Assembly: GCA_963693085.1 (NCBI GenBank)
Contig: OY856410.1
Coordinates: forward strand, 559,415,906-559,479,905
Reading direction: 5' to 3'
DNA: 64,000 nt
Source: Alisma plantago-aquatica
Taxonomy: Eukaryota; Streptophyta; Magnoliopsida; Alismatales; Alismataceae
A model generated the notes under the pieces. It was not told where the DNA came from. It worked only from the letters and a program-made list of their open reading frames with translations, and ran no database searches. The position numbers and the translations under genes are program-made. Numbering within the stretch: the first letter of the stretch is position 1; every line of letters begins with the position of its first letter. Of the stretch, positions 12,161 through 25,391 are shown piece by piece.

Positions 12161-12445
12161 TGCCTCCCCAGAAGTCAAATTCGAGTGATTGAGGCAATGT
12201 GTGGATATGACTCGATCATGGCGCATACACCCAAACCAATACTTATTCTTTCAAATGCCTCCCCAGAAGTCACATTTGAGTGCATGGGGCAATCTGTGGA
12301 TACAACTCGACCATGGTGCATACCCCCCAAACCAATATGTATTCTTTCAAATGCCTCCACATAAGTCACATTTGAGTGTGTGAGGCAATGCATGGATGCA
12401 AATCGATCATGGTGCATCATAACCTGCAAACCAATACGTAATATC
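12161..12445. repeat. three tandem copies of a 94-bp unit
   Basis: Units begin with ATTCTTTCAAATGCCTCC at about 12149, 12243 and 12337, and each contains AAGTCACATTTGAGTG and CCAAACCAATA. This is a terminal expansion of the 1.13-kb duplicated block. Confidence 0.75.
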
Positions 12446-12483
12446 CCACCATCTGACTGTGTTTGCGATTCCAGTTGCTTTAT

Positions 12484-12550
12484 CATCATCATCATCATTA
12501 TTATTCTTCTTCTTATTCTTCAAAGATCTTGATAGATATATGTATGTATG

Positions 12551-12597
<47 letters not shown>
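12484..12597. repeat. microsatellites (ATC)n/(ATT)n then (TATG)n(AT)n
   Basis: A short ATC/ATT run at 12484-12505 is followed by TATG repeats and an (AT)n tract to about 12597. The tyrosine/isoleucine-rich frame across it is an artefact. Confidence 0.9.
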
Positions 12598-12600
<3 letters not shown>

Positions 12601-12880
12601 ATTTGTCGCAATTGCATAGCTGATTCTCACAAATCCCACAAGCCAGTTCTGCATTTGTCGAAACTAGTGCAACGAGTGCCACAAACACCTCAAGCGGGTG
12701 CCCCAATTGTGAAAATGACTCGACATATAGTCATTAGGCATCATTATATGGATGTCTATCCATTAATACCAAATCCCAAAATCGGTCGGTTGACTCCCCC
12801 ATACCATAGACTGGCACACATTTACAAAAAATTGATAGGTATTCATCCAACTGTCCAACGGGGGGCCATTTTTGTTAAGC
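12601..12880. repeat. boundary unit of the satellite block, left copy
   Basis: CACAAATCCCACAAGCCAG, CACCTCAAGCGGGTGCC and AAATTGATAGGTATTCAT occur here and again in two copies at 20400-21110. The same unit therefore borders the 171-bp satellite on both sides of the 63-bp array. Confidence 0.8.
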
Positions 12881-14330
12881 AGACAAACGAGCTCCGATCA
12901 CCACCAAACTTGTTGGAGGCTCTTTTGGGACCATTATAAGGCATATGGAACAATATTATGTGAGCAAAGTTGCACCGTTCCGGTGGCGTGCAGTGACCAC
13001 CCCCCGGTTGTGCACACATGGTGCAACGGCCGGCCACCAAGGCATGGTCCGAGCAAACCTTCTCCAAATGCCACCAAACTTTTTGGAGGCTCTTTTAGGA
13101 CCATTATAAGGCATATGGAACAATCTCATGCAAGAAAAGTTGTACCATGCCAGAGGCGTGCGGTGAACACCCCCCAGTTGTGCACACATGGTGCAACGGC
13201 TGGCCACCAAGGCATGGGTCCGGACAAACCTTCTATGATTGCCACCAAACTTATTGGAGGCTCTTTTGGGACCATTCTAAGGAATATGGAACAATCTCAT
13301 GCGAGCAAAGTGGTACTATGCCGGTGGCGTGCGGTGACCAACCCCCGGTTGTGCACACATGGTGCAACGGTCGGCCACAAAGCCGTGGTCCAAACAAACC
13401 TTCTCTGAATGCCACCAAACTTGTTGGAGGCTCTTTTGGGACCATTCTAAGGCATATGGAACAATCTCATGCAAGCAAAGTTGCACCATGCCGGTGGCAT
13501 GCGGTGACCACCCCCTGGTTGTGTACACATGGTGCAACAGCTTTTGGGACCATTCTAAGGCATATGGAACAATCTCATGCGAGCAAAGTTACACCGTGCC
13601 GGTGGCATGCGGTGACCACCCCCCGATTGTGCACACATGGTGCAACGGCCGACTACCAAGCCATGAATCTGGACAAACCTTCTCTGAATGCCACAAAACT
13701 TGTTGGAGGCTCCTTTGGGACCATTCTAAGGCATATGGAACAATCTCATGCGAGTAAAGTTGCATCATGTCAGTGGTGTGCGGTGACCACCCCCCAGTTG
13801 TGCACACATGATGCAACAGTCAGCCACCAACGCATGGATCTAGACAAACCTTCTATGAATGCCACCAAACTTGTTGGAGGCTCTTTTGGGACCATTCTAA
13901 GTCATATGGAACAATCTCATGCGAGAAAAGTTGCACCGTGCCAGTGGCGTGCGGTGACCACCCCCGGTTGTGCACACATGGTGCAACGACTGGCCACCAA
14001 GGCATGGGTCAGACAAACCTTCTCTGAATGTCACCAAACTTGTTGGAGGCTCTGTTGGGACCATTCTAAGGCATATGGAACAATCTCATGTGAGCAAAGT
14101 TGCATCGTCCCGGTGGCATGTGGTGACCACCCCCCGGTTGTGCACACATGGTGCAACGGCCGGCGACCAAGGAAAGGTCCAGAAAAACCTTCTCTGAATG
14201 CCACCAAACTTGTTGGAGGCTCTTTTGGGACCATTTTAAGGCATATGGAACAATCTCATGTGAGAAAAGTTGCATCTTGCCAGTGGCGTGTGGTGACCAC
14301 CCCCCGGTTGGGCACACATTGTGATATGGG
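12881..14330. repeat. 171-bp tandem satellite, array 1 (about 8.5 copies)
   Basis: The core CACCAAACTTGTTGGAGGC recurs at about 12900, 13071, 13242, 13413, 13692, 13862, 14033 and 14202, a spacing of 170-172 bp. One unit near 13530 lacks about 63 bp. Because 171 is a multiple of three, some frames stay open for long stretches (a 399-codon frame at 13147-14346), on both strands. No codon-level conservation distinguishes one frame, so I do not call a gene. Confidence 0.9.
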
Positions 14331-17300
14331 CATGCCTCCTCCTTAATAAATTTTTGGGAACACATTGTGAGAGGACAATTTCAACATACGAGCCACGACT
14401 CCTCCCTGAGGTATTTTTGGGGACTTGTTGTGAGAGGAGACTGTCATGATATAGGCCCTAAATGTTCCTCGATGCATTTTCATGGACTTGCAGTGAGAGG
14501 ACAATATCATGATATCGCTATGAGATTCACTCAAAAGCATTTTCGGGCACTTGTTGAGAGAGGTCGCAATCATGATATGGGTTGTGGCTCCTTCCATATG
14601 CATTTTCATAGACTTGCTGTGAGAGGACACTATCATGATATGGGTTGCAGCACCTCCCATATGCATTTTCATGGACTTGTCATTAGAGGACACTATCATG
14701 ATATGGGTTGCGGTTCATCCCAAATGCATTTTTGGGGACTTATTGTAGATGACATTGTCATGATATCTATCAATGATAATATTTGATGCATTTTCGTAAA
14801 CTTTTTGTGAGAGGACATTGTCATGATATGATCCCTAGATCCTCATAATAGAATTTTCTGGAACTTGGCGTGAGACAACAAAATCTTGATATGGGTCATG
14901 CCTCCTCTTTAATAAATTTTTGGGAACACGTTGTGAGAGGACAATTTCAAGATACATGCCACAACTCCTCCTTGAGGTATTTTGGGGGACTTATTGTGAG
15001 AGGAGACTATCATGACATAGGCCCTAAATGTTCCCTAATGCATTTTCATGGACTTGTTGTGAGAGGACAATATCATGATATCGCTATGAGATTCACTCAA
15101 AAGCATTTTCAGGCACTTATTGAGAGAGGACGCAATCATCATATGGGTTGTGGCTCCTCCCATATGCATTTTCATGGACTTGCTGTGAGAGGACACTATC
15201 ATGATATGGGTTGCGGCTCCTCCCATATGCATTTTCATGGACTTGTCATGAGAAGACACTATCATGATATGAGTTGCGGCTCATCCCAGATGCATTTTTG
15301 GGGACTTATTGTAGATGACATTGTCATGATATCTTCCAATGATAATATTTGATGCATTTTCATAAACTTGTTGTGAGAGCACATTGTCATGATATGATCC
15401 CTGGATCCTCATAATAGAATTTTTTGGAATTTGGCGTGAGACTACAAAATCTTGATATGGGTCATGCCTCCTTCTTAGTAATTTTTTGGGAACACATTGT
15501 GAGAGGATAATTTCAAGATACAGGCCACAACTCCTCCCTGAGGTATTTTTGGGGACTTTCTGTGAGAGGAGATTATCTTGATATAGGCCCTAAATGTTCC
15601 CTGATGCATTTTCATGGACTTGATGTGATAGGAAAATATCAAGATATTGCTATGAAATTCACTCAAAAGCATTTTTGGGCACTTGTTGTGAGAGGACGCA
15701 ATCATGATATGGGTTGTGGCTCCGCCCATATGCATTTTCATGGACTTGTTGTGAGAGGACACTATCATGATATGGGTTGCGGCTCCTTCCATATGCATTT
15801 TCATGGACTTACAGTGAGAGGACACTATCATGATGTGGGTTGTGGCTCATCCCAGATGCATTTTTGAGGACTTATTATAGATGACATTTTCATGATATCC
15901 GTCAATGATAATATTTGATGTATTTTCATAAACTTATTGTGAGAGGATATTGTCATGATATGATCCCTGGATCCTCACAATAGCATTTTCGGTAACTTGG
16001 CGTGAGATGAAAAAATCTTGTTATGGGTCATGCCTCCTTAATAAATTTTTGGGAACACGTTGTGAGAGGACAATTTCAAGATACGGACAACGGCTCGACC
16101 CTAAGGTATTTTTGGGGACTTTCTGGGAGAGGCCACTATCATGATATAGGTCCTAAATGTTCCCCGATGCATTTTCATGGACTTGTTGTGAGAGGACAAC
16201 ATCATGATATCGCTATGGCATTCATTCAAAAGCATTTTGGGCACTTGTTGAGAGAGAATGCAATCATGATATGGGTTTTGGCTCCTCCCATATGCATTTT
16301 TGTGGACTTGCTGTGATAGGAAATTGTCATGATATGGGTTGCGGCTCCTCCCATATTCATTTCCATGGACTTGTCATGAGAGGACACTATCATGATATGG
16401 GTTCTGGCTCATCCCATATGTATTTTTGGGGACTTATTGTAGATGACATTGTTATGATATCTGTCAATGATAATATTTGATGCATTTTCATAAACTTGTT
16501 GTGAGAGGACACTATCATGATATGATCCGTGGATCCTCACAATAGAATATTCTGGAACTTGGCGTGAGACAACAAAATCTTGATATGGGCCATGCCTCCT
16601 CCTTAATAAATTTTTGGGAGCACGTTGTGAGAGGATGATTTCAAGATACGAGCCACATCTCCTCCCTGAGGTATTTTTGGGGACTTGCTGTGAGAGGAGA
16701 CTATCATGATATAGGTCGTAAATGTTCTTTGATGCATTTTCATTGACTTGTTGTGAGAGGACAACATCATGATATCGCTATGAGATTCACTCAAAAGCAT
16801 TTTCGGGCACTTGTTGAGAGAGGGTGAAATCATGATATGGGTTATGACTCCTCCCATATGCATTTTCATGGACTTGCTGTGAGAGGACACTATCCTGATA
16901 TGGGTTACGGCTCCTCCCATATGCATTTTCATGGACATACAGTGAGAGGACACTATCATTATACGGGTCGTGGCTCATCCAAGATGCATTTTTGAGGACT
17001 TATTGTAGATGAATTTTTCATGGTATCTGTTAATGATAATATTTGATGCATTTTCATAAACTTGTTGTGAGAGGACACTTTCATGATATTATCCATGGAT
17101 CCTCACAATAGCATTTTTGGTAACTTGTTGTGAGACGAGAAAATGTTGATATGGGTCATGCCTCCTCCTTAATAAATGTTTGGGAACACGTTGTGAGAGG
17201 ACAATTTCAAGATACGGGCAATGGCTCCACCTGGAGGTATTTTTGGGGACTTGCTGTGAGAGGACACTATCATGATATAGGCCCTAAATGTTCCCCGATG

Positions 17301-20190
17301 CATTTTAATGGACTTGTTGTGAGAGGACAATGTCATGATATCGCTATGAGATTCACTCAAAAGCATTTTTGGGCACTTGTTGAGAGAGGACACAATCATG
17401 ATATGGGTTGTGGCTCCTCCCATATCCATTTTTGTGGACTTGTTGTGAGAGGACACTATCATGATATGTGTTGTGTCTCTTCCCATATGCATTTTCATGG
17501 ACTTGTCGTGAGAGGATACTATCATGATATGGGTAGCGGCTCATCCCAGATGGATTTTGGGGGACTTATTGTAGATGACATTGTCATGAGATCTATCAAT
17601 GATAATATTTGATGCATTTTCATAAACTAATTGTGAGAGGACACTATCAAGATATGATCCCTGGACCCTCATAATATAATTTTCATGGAACTTGGCATGA
17701 GATGACAAAATCCTGATATGGTTCATGCCTCCTCCTTAATAAATTTTTGAGAACATGTTGTGAGAGGACAATTTCAAGATACGAGCCACGACTCCTTCCT
17801 GAGGTATATTTGGGGACTTGCTGTGAGAGGAGACTATCATTATATAGGCCTTAAATGTTCCCCGATGAATTTTCATGGACTTGTTGTGATATGACAACAT
17901 CATGATATCGCTATGAGATTCACTCAAAAGCATTTTCAGGCACTTGTTAAGAGAGGACGCAATCATCATATGGGTTGTGGCTCCTCCCATATGCATTTTC
18001 ATGGACTTGCTGTGAGAGGACACTATCATGATATAGGTTGCGGCTCCTCCCGTATGCATTTTCATAGACTTGTTGTGAGAGGACACTATCATGATATGGG
18101 TTGCAGCTCATACCAGATGCATTTTTGGGGACTTGTTGTAGATGACATTGTCATGATATCTATCAATGATAATATTTGATGCATTTTCATAAACTTGTTG
18201 TGAGAGGACACTATCATGATATGATCCCTAGATCCTCACAATATAATTTTTGGGAACTTGGCGTGAGACAACAAAATCTTGATATGGGTCATGCCTCCTC
18301 CTTAATAAATTTTTGGTAACACGTTGTGAGAGGGCAATTTCAAGATACATGCCACAACTCCTCCCTGAGGTATTTTTGGAGACTTGTTGTGAGAGGTGAC
18401 TATCATGATATAGGCCCTAAATATTCCCTGATGCATTTTCATGGACTTGTTGTGAGAGGACAATATCATGATATCACTATGAGATTCACTCAAAAGCATT
18501 TTCGGACACTTATCGTAAGAGGACGCATTCATGATATGGGTTGTGGCTCCGCCCATATGCATTTTCATGGACTTGTTGTGAGAGGACACTATCATGATAT
18601 GGGTTGCGGCTCCTCCCATATGCATTTTCATGGACTTACAGTGAGAGGACACTATCATGATATGGGTTGTGACTCATCCCAAATGCATTTTTGAGGACTT
18701 ATTGTAGATGGCTTTGTCATAATATTTGTCAATGATAATATTTGATGTATTTTCATAAACTTGTTGTGAGAGGACATTGTCATGATATTATCCATGGATC
18801 CTCACAATAGCATTTTTGGTAACTTGGCGTGAGACGGCAAAATCTTGATATGGGTCATGCCTCCTCCTTAATAATTTTTTGGGAACACATTGTGAGAGGA
18901 CAATTTTAAGATACGAGCCACGACTCCTCCCTGAGGTATTTTTGGGGACTTGCTATGAGAGGGGATAATCATGATATAGGCCCTAAATGTTCCCTGATGC
19001 ATTTTCATGGACTTGGTGTGAGAGGAGAATATCATGATATTGCTATGAGATTTTCTCAAAAGCATTTTCAGGAACTTTTTGTGAGAGGATGTGATCATGA
19101 TATGGGTTGTGGCTCCTCCCATATGCATTTTTGTGGACTTGTCGTGAGAGGACACTATCATGATATGGGTTGCGGCTCCTCTCATATGCATTTTCATGGA
19201 CTTACTGTGAGAGGAGAATATCATTATATGGGTTGTGGCTCATCCCATATGCATTTAGGGGACTTGTTGTAGATGACATTGTCATGATATCTATCAATGA
19301 TGATATTTGATGCATTTTCATAAACTTGTTGTGAGGGGAAATTGTAATGATATGATCCCTGGATCCTCACAATAGCATTTTTAGTAACTTGGCGTGAGAT
19401 GATAAAATGTTGATATGGGTCATGCCTCCTCCTTAATAAATTTTTGGGAACACGTTATCAGAGGATAATTTCAAGATACGGGCCACGGCTCCTCCCAGAG
19501 GTATTTTTGGGGACTTGGTGTGAGAGGGGACTATCATGATATAGGCCCTAAATGTTCCCTGATGCATTTTCATGGACTTGTTGTGAGAGGACAATATCAT
19601 GATATCGCTATGAGATTCTGTCAAAAGATTTTTTGGGCACTTGTTTTAAGAGGACACAATCATGATATGGGTTGTGGCTCCTCCCATATGCATTTTGGTG
19701 GACTTTCCGTGAGAGGACACTATCATGATATTGGTTGCGGCTCCTCCCATATGCATTTTCTTAGACTTACTATGATAGGACACTATCATTATATGGGTTG
19801 TGGCTCATCCCAGATGCATTTTGGGGACTTATTGTAAATGACATTGTCATGATATCTGTCAATGATGATATTTGATGTATTTTTATAAACTTGTTGTGAG
19901 AGGACACTATCATGATATGAACCCTGGATCCTCACAATAGAATTTTCGGTAACTTGGTGTGAGACGACAAAATCTTGATATGGGTCTTGCCTCCTCCTTA
20001 ATAAATTTTTGGTAACACGTTGTGAGAGGATAATTTCAAGATACAAGCAATGTCTCCTCCCTGAGGTATTTTTGGGGACTTAGTGTGAGAGGAGACTACC
20101 ATGATATAGGCCCTAAATGTTCCCTGATGCATTTTCATGGACTTGATGTGAGAGGACAATATCATGATATCCCTATGAGATTCACATTTT
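14331..20190. repeat. higher-order array: about 10.3 copies of a 567-bp unit of nine 63-bp monomers
   Basis: The 63-bp monomer has the core ATGCATTTTCATGGACTTG followed by GTGAGAGGACACTATCATG and ATGGGTTGCGGCTCC. Adjacent core copies ending at 15177 and 15240 are exactly 63 bp apart. A marker monomer (CATGCCTCCTCCTTAATAAA) recurs near 14333, 14902, 15467, 16030, 16594, 17159, 17725, 18292, 18859, 19426 and 19991, so the higher-order period is about 565 bp. Another marker (ATTCACTCAAAAGCATTTT) appears once per unit. Monomers within a unit differ more than equivalent monomers between units, as expected of unequal exchange. It resembles a ribosomal spacer sub-repeat block or a satellite. Confidence 0.93.
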
Positions 20191-21165
20191 TGCGGAGTGA
20201 CTCACATTTACATAAAATTGATAGGTATTCATCCAACTGCCCAACAAGGGCCATTTTGGTTAAGCAAACAAATGAGCTCCGATTGCAATCAAACTTGTTC
20301 ACGACTCTTTTATGACCATTCTAAGGCATATGGAACAATCTCTTATGAGCAAAGTTCCACCGTGCCGGTGGTGTGCGCTGACCACCCCCCATTGTACAAC
20401 CCATTGTGTAAAATGCACAACCGATTCTCACAAATCCCACAAGCCAATTCTGTAATTGTCGCAACTAGCGCACACGAGTGTCACAAACACCTCAAGCGGG
20501 TGCCGCAATTGTGAAAATGACTCGACAAATAGTCTTTAGGCATCATTACATGGATTTCTATTCATAAATCCCAAATCCCAAAATCGGTCAGTCGACTCTC
20601 CCCCTAACATAGATTGTCTCACATTTATGAAAAATTGATAGGTATTCTTCCAACTTCCCAACATGGGGCCGTTTTGGATAAGCAGACAAATGAGCCCCGT
20701 TGTGCACATTTCCACAACGACTGGCCCCCAATGCCACCAAACTTGTTGGAGGCTCTTTTGGGACCATTCTAAGGCATATGGAACAATCTGTTGCGAGCAA
20801 AGTTCCAACGTGTCGGTGGTGTGCGATGACCACCCCCCATTGTGCAAAATGCACAACTGATTCTCGCAAATCCCACAAGCTAGTTCTGCAATTATCTCAA
20901 CTAGCGCACACGAGTGTCACAAACACCCGAAGCGGGTGCCGCAATTATGAAAATGACTCAACAAATAGTCGTTAGGCGTCATTACATAGATGTCTATCCA
21001 TTAATCCCAAATCCCAAATCCCAAAATTAGTCATTCGACTCTCCCCCTAACATAGACTGGCTCATATTTACAGAAAACTGATAGGTATTCATCCAACTGC
21101 CCAACGGAGGGCCGTTTTGGTTAAGAAGACAAACAAGCCCCCCTTGTGCACATTTGCCACAAAAC
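20191..21165. repeat. boundary units plus partial 171-bp units, right of the 63-bp array
   Basis: ATAGGTATTC marks occur near 20220, 20639 and 21083, a period of about 430 bp. Each boundary unit (as at 12601-12880) is followed by a degenerate 171-bp monomer at 20280-20400 and 20725-20850. The junction at about 20190 cuts the last 63-bp monomer in mid-unit. Confidence 0.8.
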
Positions 21166-22930
21166 CTTCTCTGAATGCCACCAAACTTGTTGGAGGCTCT
21201 TTTGGGACCATTCTAAGGCATATGGAACAATCTCATGCAAGCAAAGTTGCACTGTGCTGGTGGCGTGCGGTGACCACCCCCCAGTTGTGCACACATGGTG
21301 CAATGGCCGGCCACTAAGGCATGGGTCCGGACAAACCTTCTTTGAATGCCACCAAACTTGTTGGAGGCTCTTTTGGGACCATTATAAGGCATATGGAACA
21401 ATCTCATGCGAGCAAAGTTGCATCGTACTAGTGGCGTGCGGTGACCACCCCCCGATTGTGCACACATGGTGCAACGGCTGGCCACCAAGGTATGGATCTG
21501 GACAAACCTTCTCCGAATGCCACCAAAATTGTTGGAGGCTCCTTTGGGACCATTCTAAGGCATATGGAACAATCTCATTCAAGCAAAGTTGCACTGTGCC
21601 GGTGGCATGCGGTGACCACACCCCTGGTTGTGCACACATGGTACAATGGTCGGCCACCAAGGCTTGGTCCGGATAAACCTTCTCTCAATGCCACCAAACT
21701 TGTTGGAGGCTCTTTTGGGACCATTATAAGGCATATGGAACAATCTCATGCGAGCAAAGTTGCATCGTGCCGTTGGTGTGCGGTGACCACCCCCCGGTGG
21801 AGCACACATGGTGCAACGACCGACCACCAAGGCATGGTATGGACAAACCTTCTCCGAATGCCACCAAACTTGTTGGAGGATCTTTTTGGAATATGGAACA
21901 ATCTCATGTGAGAAAAGTTGCACTGTGCTGGTGGAATGCGGTGACCACCCCCCCAGTTGTGCACACATGGTACAACGGTCGGCCACCAAGGCATGGATCC
22001 AGACAAACCTTCTCTGAATGCCACCAAACTTGTTGGAGGCTCTTTTGGGACCATTCTAAGGCATATGGAACAATCTCATTTGAGCAAAGTTGTACCGTGC
22101 CGGTGGCGTGTGGTGACCACCCCCTATTGTGCACACATGGTGCAATGGCCAGCCACCAAGGCATGGTCCAGACAAACCTTCTCCGAATGCCACCAAACTT
22201 GTTGGACGCTCTTTTGGGACCATTCTAAGGCATATGGAACAATATCATGCGAGCAAAGTTGCACCGTGCCGGTGGCGTGTGGTGACCACCCCCCAGTTGT
22301 GCACACATGGTGCAACGACTGGCCACAAAGGCATGGTCCGGACAAACCTTCTCTGAATGCCATCAAACTTGTTGGAGGCTCCTTTGGGACCATTATAAGG
22401 CATATGGAACAATCTCATTAGAGTAAAGTTGCACCGTGCCGGTGGCGTGCAGTGACCACCCCCCGGTTGTGCACACATGGTGCAACGGCCGGCCACCAAG
22501 GCATTGGTCCGGACAAACCTTCTCCGAATGCCACCAAACTTGTTGCAGGATCTTTTAGGGCCATTCTAAGGCATATGGAACAATATCATGTGAGAAAAGA
22601 TGCACCGTGCCGGTGGCGTGGGGTGACCACCCCCTAGTTGTGCACACATGGTGCAAAGGTCAGCAACCAAGGCATGGTCCAAACAAACCTTCTCTGAATG
22701 CACCAAATTTGTTGGAGGCTCTTTTGGGACCATTCTAAGGCATATGGAACAATCTCATCTGAGTAAAGTTGCACCATGCATGTGGCATACGTTGACCACC
22801 CCTCAGTTGAGCACACATGGTGCAACGACCGCCCCAAGGCGAAGGTCCATACAAACCTTCTCTGAATGCCACCAAACTTGTTGGAGGCTCCTTTGGGACC
22901 ATTCTAAGGCATATGGAACAATCTCTTCCA
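21166..22930. repeat. 171-bp tandem satellite, array 2 (about 10.5 copies)
   Basis: TTGGAGGCTC-type cores occur near 21190, 21361, 21532, 21703, 21874, 22032, 22200, 22371, 22541, 22711 and 22880. It is the same family and orientation as array 1. A 13-bp deletion shortens the unit at 21874. The array ends inside a monomer at 22925. Confidence 0.9.
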
Positions 22931-23231
22931 CCTATTTATGATTCCTTTGGACTTGGAATTTTGGAAGAAACTCACTTTTGGGACCTAGCACCGTTGGCAT
23001 TTTGGTTGAGGCATCAAGTCATTCAAATATGGCAGTGATGTTGCTTTGAGGCGAACAATCACTTGGGTCATTTTGCTCCATTCACACAAGGTCATGCACT
23101 ATGCATAGGCAACTCATCCAAGGACTAGCCTCCAAATGGTCGACTAAACTTTTGGGACTTGGTACAATTGGCACCAAGGGCACATGAGACATGGTCGTGT
23201 GAGGCACATGCAACCTATTTGGGGTACTTAT
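22931..23231. other. non-repeated sequence between satellite and copia element
   Basis: Contains loose GGGACTTGGTACAATTGGCACC-like phrases that recur on the far side of the copia element (34296-34616). The two pieces look like one interrupted sequence. No gene. Confidence 0.55.
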
Positions 23232-24908
23232 TGTTGGTATGTATGCCCTAAGAGACAATCATGGGATGATTGGTGGGATACATTAAAATTGATTTGATAA
23301 ACATCAAAGGCAAGCTTCCAATTCTTTCTGGTTCAATCATATGAGATAGTGATAGAACAGATTGAATGTCTAGAGAGTGACAGTACTCAATGACATATGC
23401 TTTCAGGTTGAGGACCTGAACGATGAGATTATACAGATGCTAAGAGTTTGTACATTCTTGTTATGTCCCTAGTCAGATGTCACTGTGGAAGGTAGATAGA
23501 TAACAATGACACACAAGACTAGATTGTGGTGTTGGTTGATGACAGAATCTCATTAGTCATGATATAGAGATATCAAACCAAACACATAGGTACTTGTTAG
23601 AGAACAAGTTTACCGGACAGACCCACCGTGAGTTTGACACATGGAACCATGACATGGTAGTCACAGTCAGCACTCACAGTGATGGTGGTGAGTGTGATTC
23701 TTTGACCTGAAATCACTACACTCAACACATGTCGTTGGGCACACTTTGACATCATCAAACACAGTCCTAAAACATGGGTTGTTATAAAGGTGATGATTGG
23801 GTGGCTTTGACACATGGGGCTTTTGAGTGGTGAGTGATAGATACGGGATTTGTCCCTCCTGAGGGAGTTTGATATCCAAGGCCACTTGATGAGTAGGATT
23901 GAAATAGGCGTGCACACACCTGTGTGAATCAATATGTGATATTAATGTCATACATATCTATTCCAATCTTCTCTGAGATAAAGAAAGTGAATGAACGTTG
24001 ACAGGATGACTGTTCCATGCCTCGAGTTCATTTGGGATATCAGTGACAAAGGAATTATACATTCACTGTAACACCATTCACGGATTGTAGGATTGAAAGT
24101 TGTTCTCCAACTTTCTATTTTCACTTGGGTAGCACTGATGTGTGACTAGACACCACTCTTTTCTTGTGAAGTCATAAGTGTTATGGACTTTCACTGCCAA
24201 CGTGAAATGGACTTGTAGGGTCATACACATAGGATTTAACCTAAGGAGCTTTGTCCACAAACTATGTTTAGATTGATTACTAAAGGAGTTTAGTAGTTCA
24301 ATTAAACACTCAATCAATTGATAGCTCAATGTCATAATGTTCAAGGTGTTGGACACATTGATTGGAGTATCAGATTGATTGAAAGCGCAAATGAGTGATT
24401 CTGCACAATCTGCACTCCCAACCGATCGGCTCATGTGATGAACCAATCGGCTGAGCTTGGTGAACCGGTCAGATCATGTGTTGAGTCGATCAGCTCATGG
24501 TCAGGGTGAAACGATTGCTTCAAGTGTTGAAATGATCGATTCAACTGGTGCAACCGAGCAAGTTGGGAAAGTAGGATTGGTGAGAATTTTCCTTGCGTTT
24601 CACTTGCCCAAATTGATTGGAACAAGGATTGGTATTTGATACCAATTAGAAATAAAAGAAGGAAAGTCAATCGAGAACTGATCAGGACCACGAACTGACC
24701 AGTTCAGAAGTGAACCGATCGGCTCATGGGTCCCAACCGATCAGTTGAGGTGTCAACCGACCGGCTTAGGTCCCCAACCGACTGTTTTAGTTATAAAACG
24801 ATCGGTTCAGATTGCGAGTTGGTTGTTTTTGTAGAAAATCTCGAACCCTTCTACTCCTGCTTTTAGTCCCGCATTACGCGGGATGGAGAACCCTGTCCCA
24901 TGACCCTC

Positions 24909-24918
24909 CTATATATAG
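24909..24918 (+). promoter_or_regulatory. LTR TATA box (CTATATATAG)
   Basis: CTCCTATATATAGGGG lies about two thirds of the way through the LTR, where a U3/R boundary is expected. The same sequence is in the 3' LTR at 33705-33714. Confidence 0.7.
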
Positions 24919-25383
24919 GGGTATTGGGGGTTCTCAAAGAACAACTCAGTGCAACTAGTTGCTTTGTAAAGTTGTCATTCTCTCTGGTTTTGGTAACTGA
25001 GAGAGCCCGAGCAAATGCTACCCGATAAGGGAGGCACAGCAAGGGAAAGACAATTGCAGTTGTGACTGGTGGTAGGAGAGTGTGTTGGCGACTAATACGC
25101 TGACAGGAGGGTGCAACTCCTTCCAATTCCTTGTGGGACAAGGAGATTGGAGTTCCAGGTGGTCCGTGTGGACTACTTCAGAGGCGGGAGGTTTTTGTCA
25201 CTTGGAGGACAATTGTCAATCCCGACAGTCCCAGTGAGACCAGGAGTCGTCAGTCCCAGTGCGACCAGGAGCTGCACAGACACCGTCCAAGACCGGAGGT
25301 GAAGACCATGCAAGCCATGAGGTATTATTGCCGAGCAAGCCTCAGGACAAGGTATGATTCCACAAACCATCTTTTCCTATTGT

Positions 25384-25391
25384 ATATACGT
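25384..25391 (+). other. 8-bp target duplication, left copy (ATATACGT)
   Basis: Identical to 27232-27239, flanking the hAT-like element. The uninterrupted 3' LTR has TTTATAGACGTTGACGCG at the equivalent place, with one copy of the site. Confidence 0.9.

Noticed and set aside
13147..14346. 399-codon frame and other long frames over the 171-bp satellite
   Set aside because: It is created by a tandem unit divisible by three with few stops, is present on both strands, and has no domain.
14331..20190. CRISPR-like array (regular repeats)
   Set aside because: No constant repeat alternating with unique spacers. All parts of the unit are repeated, in a plant nuclear context.
24409..24909. LTR palindromes as an origin or iteron array
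   Set aside because: They lie in the LTR upstream of a TATA box in a nuclear retrotransposon; regulatory sites are the simpler reading.
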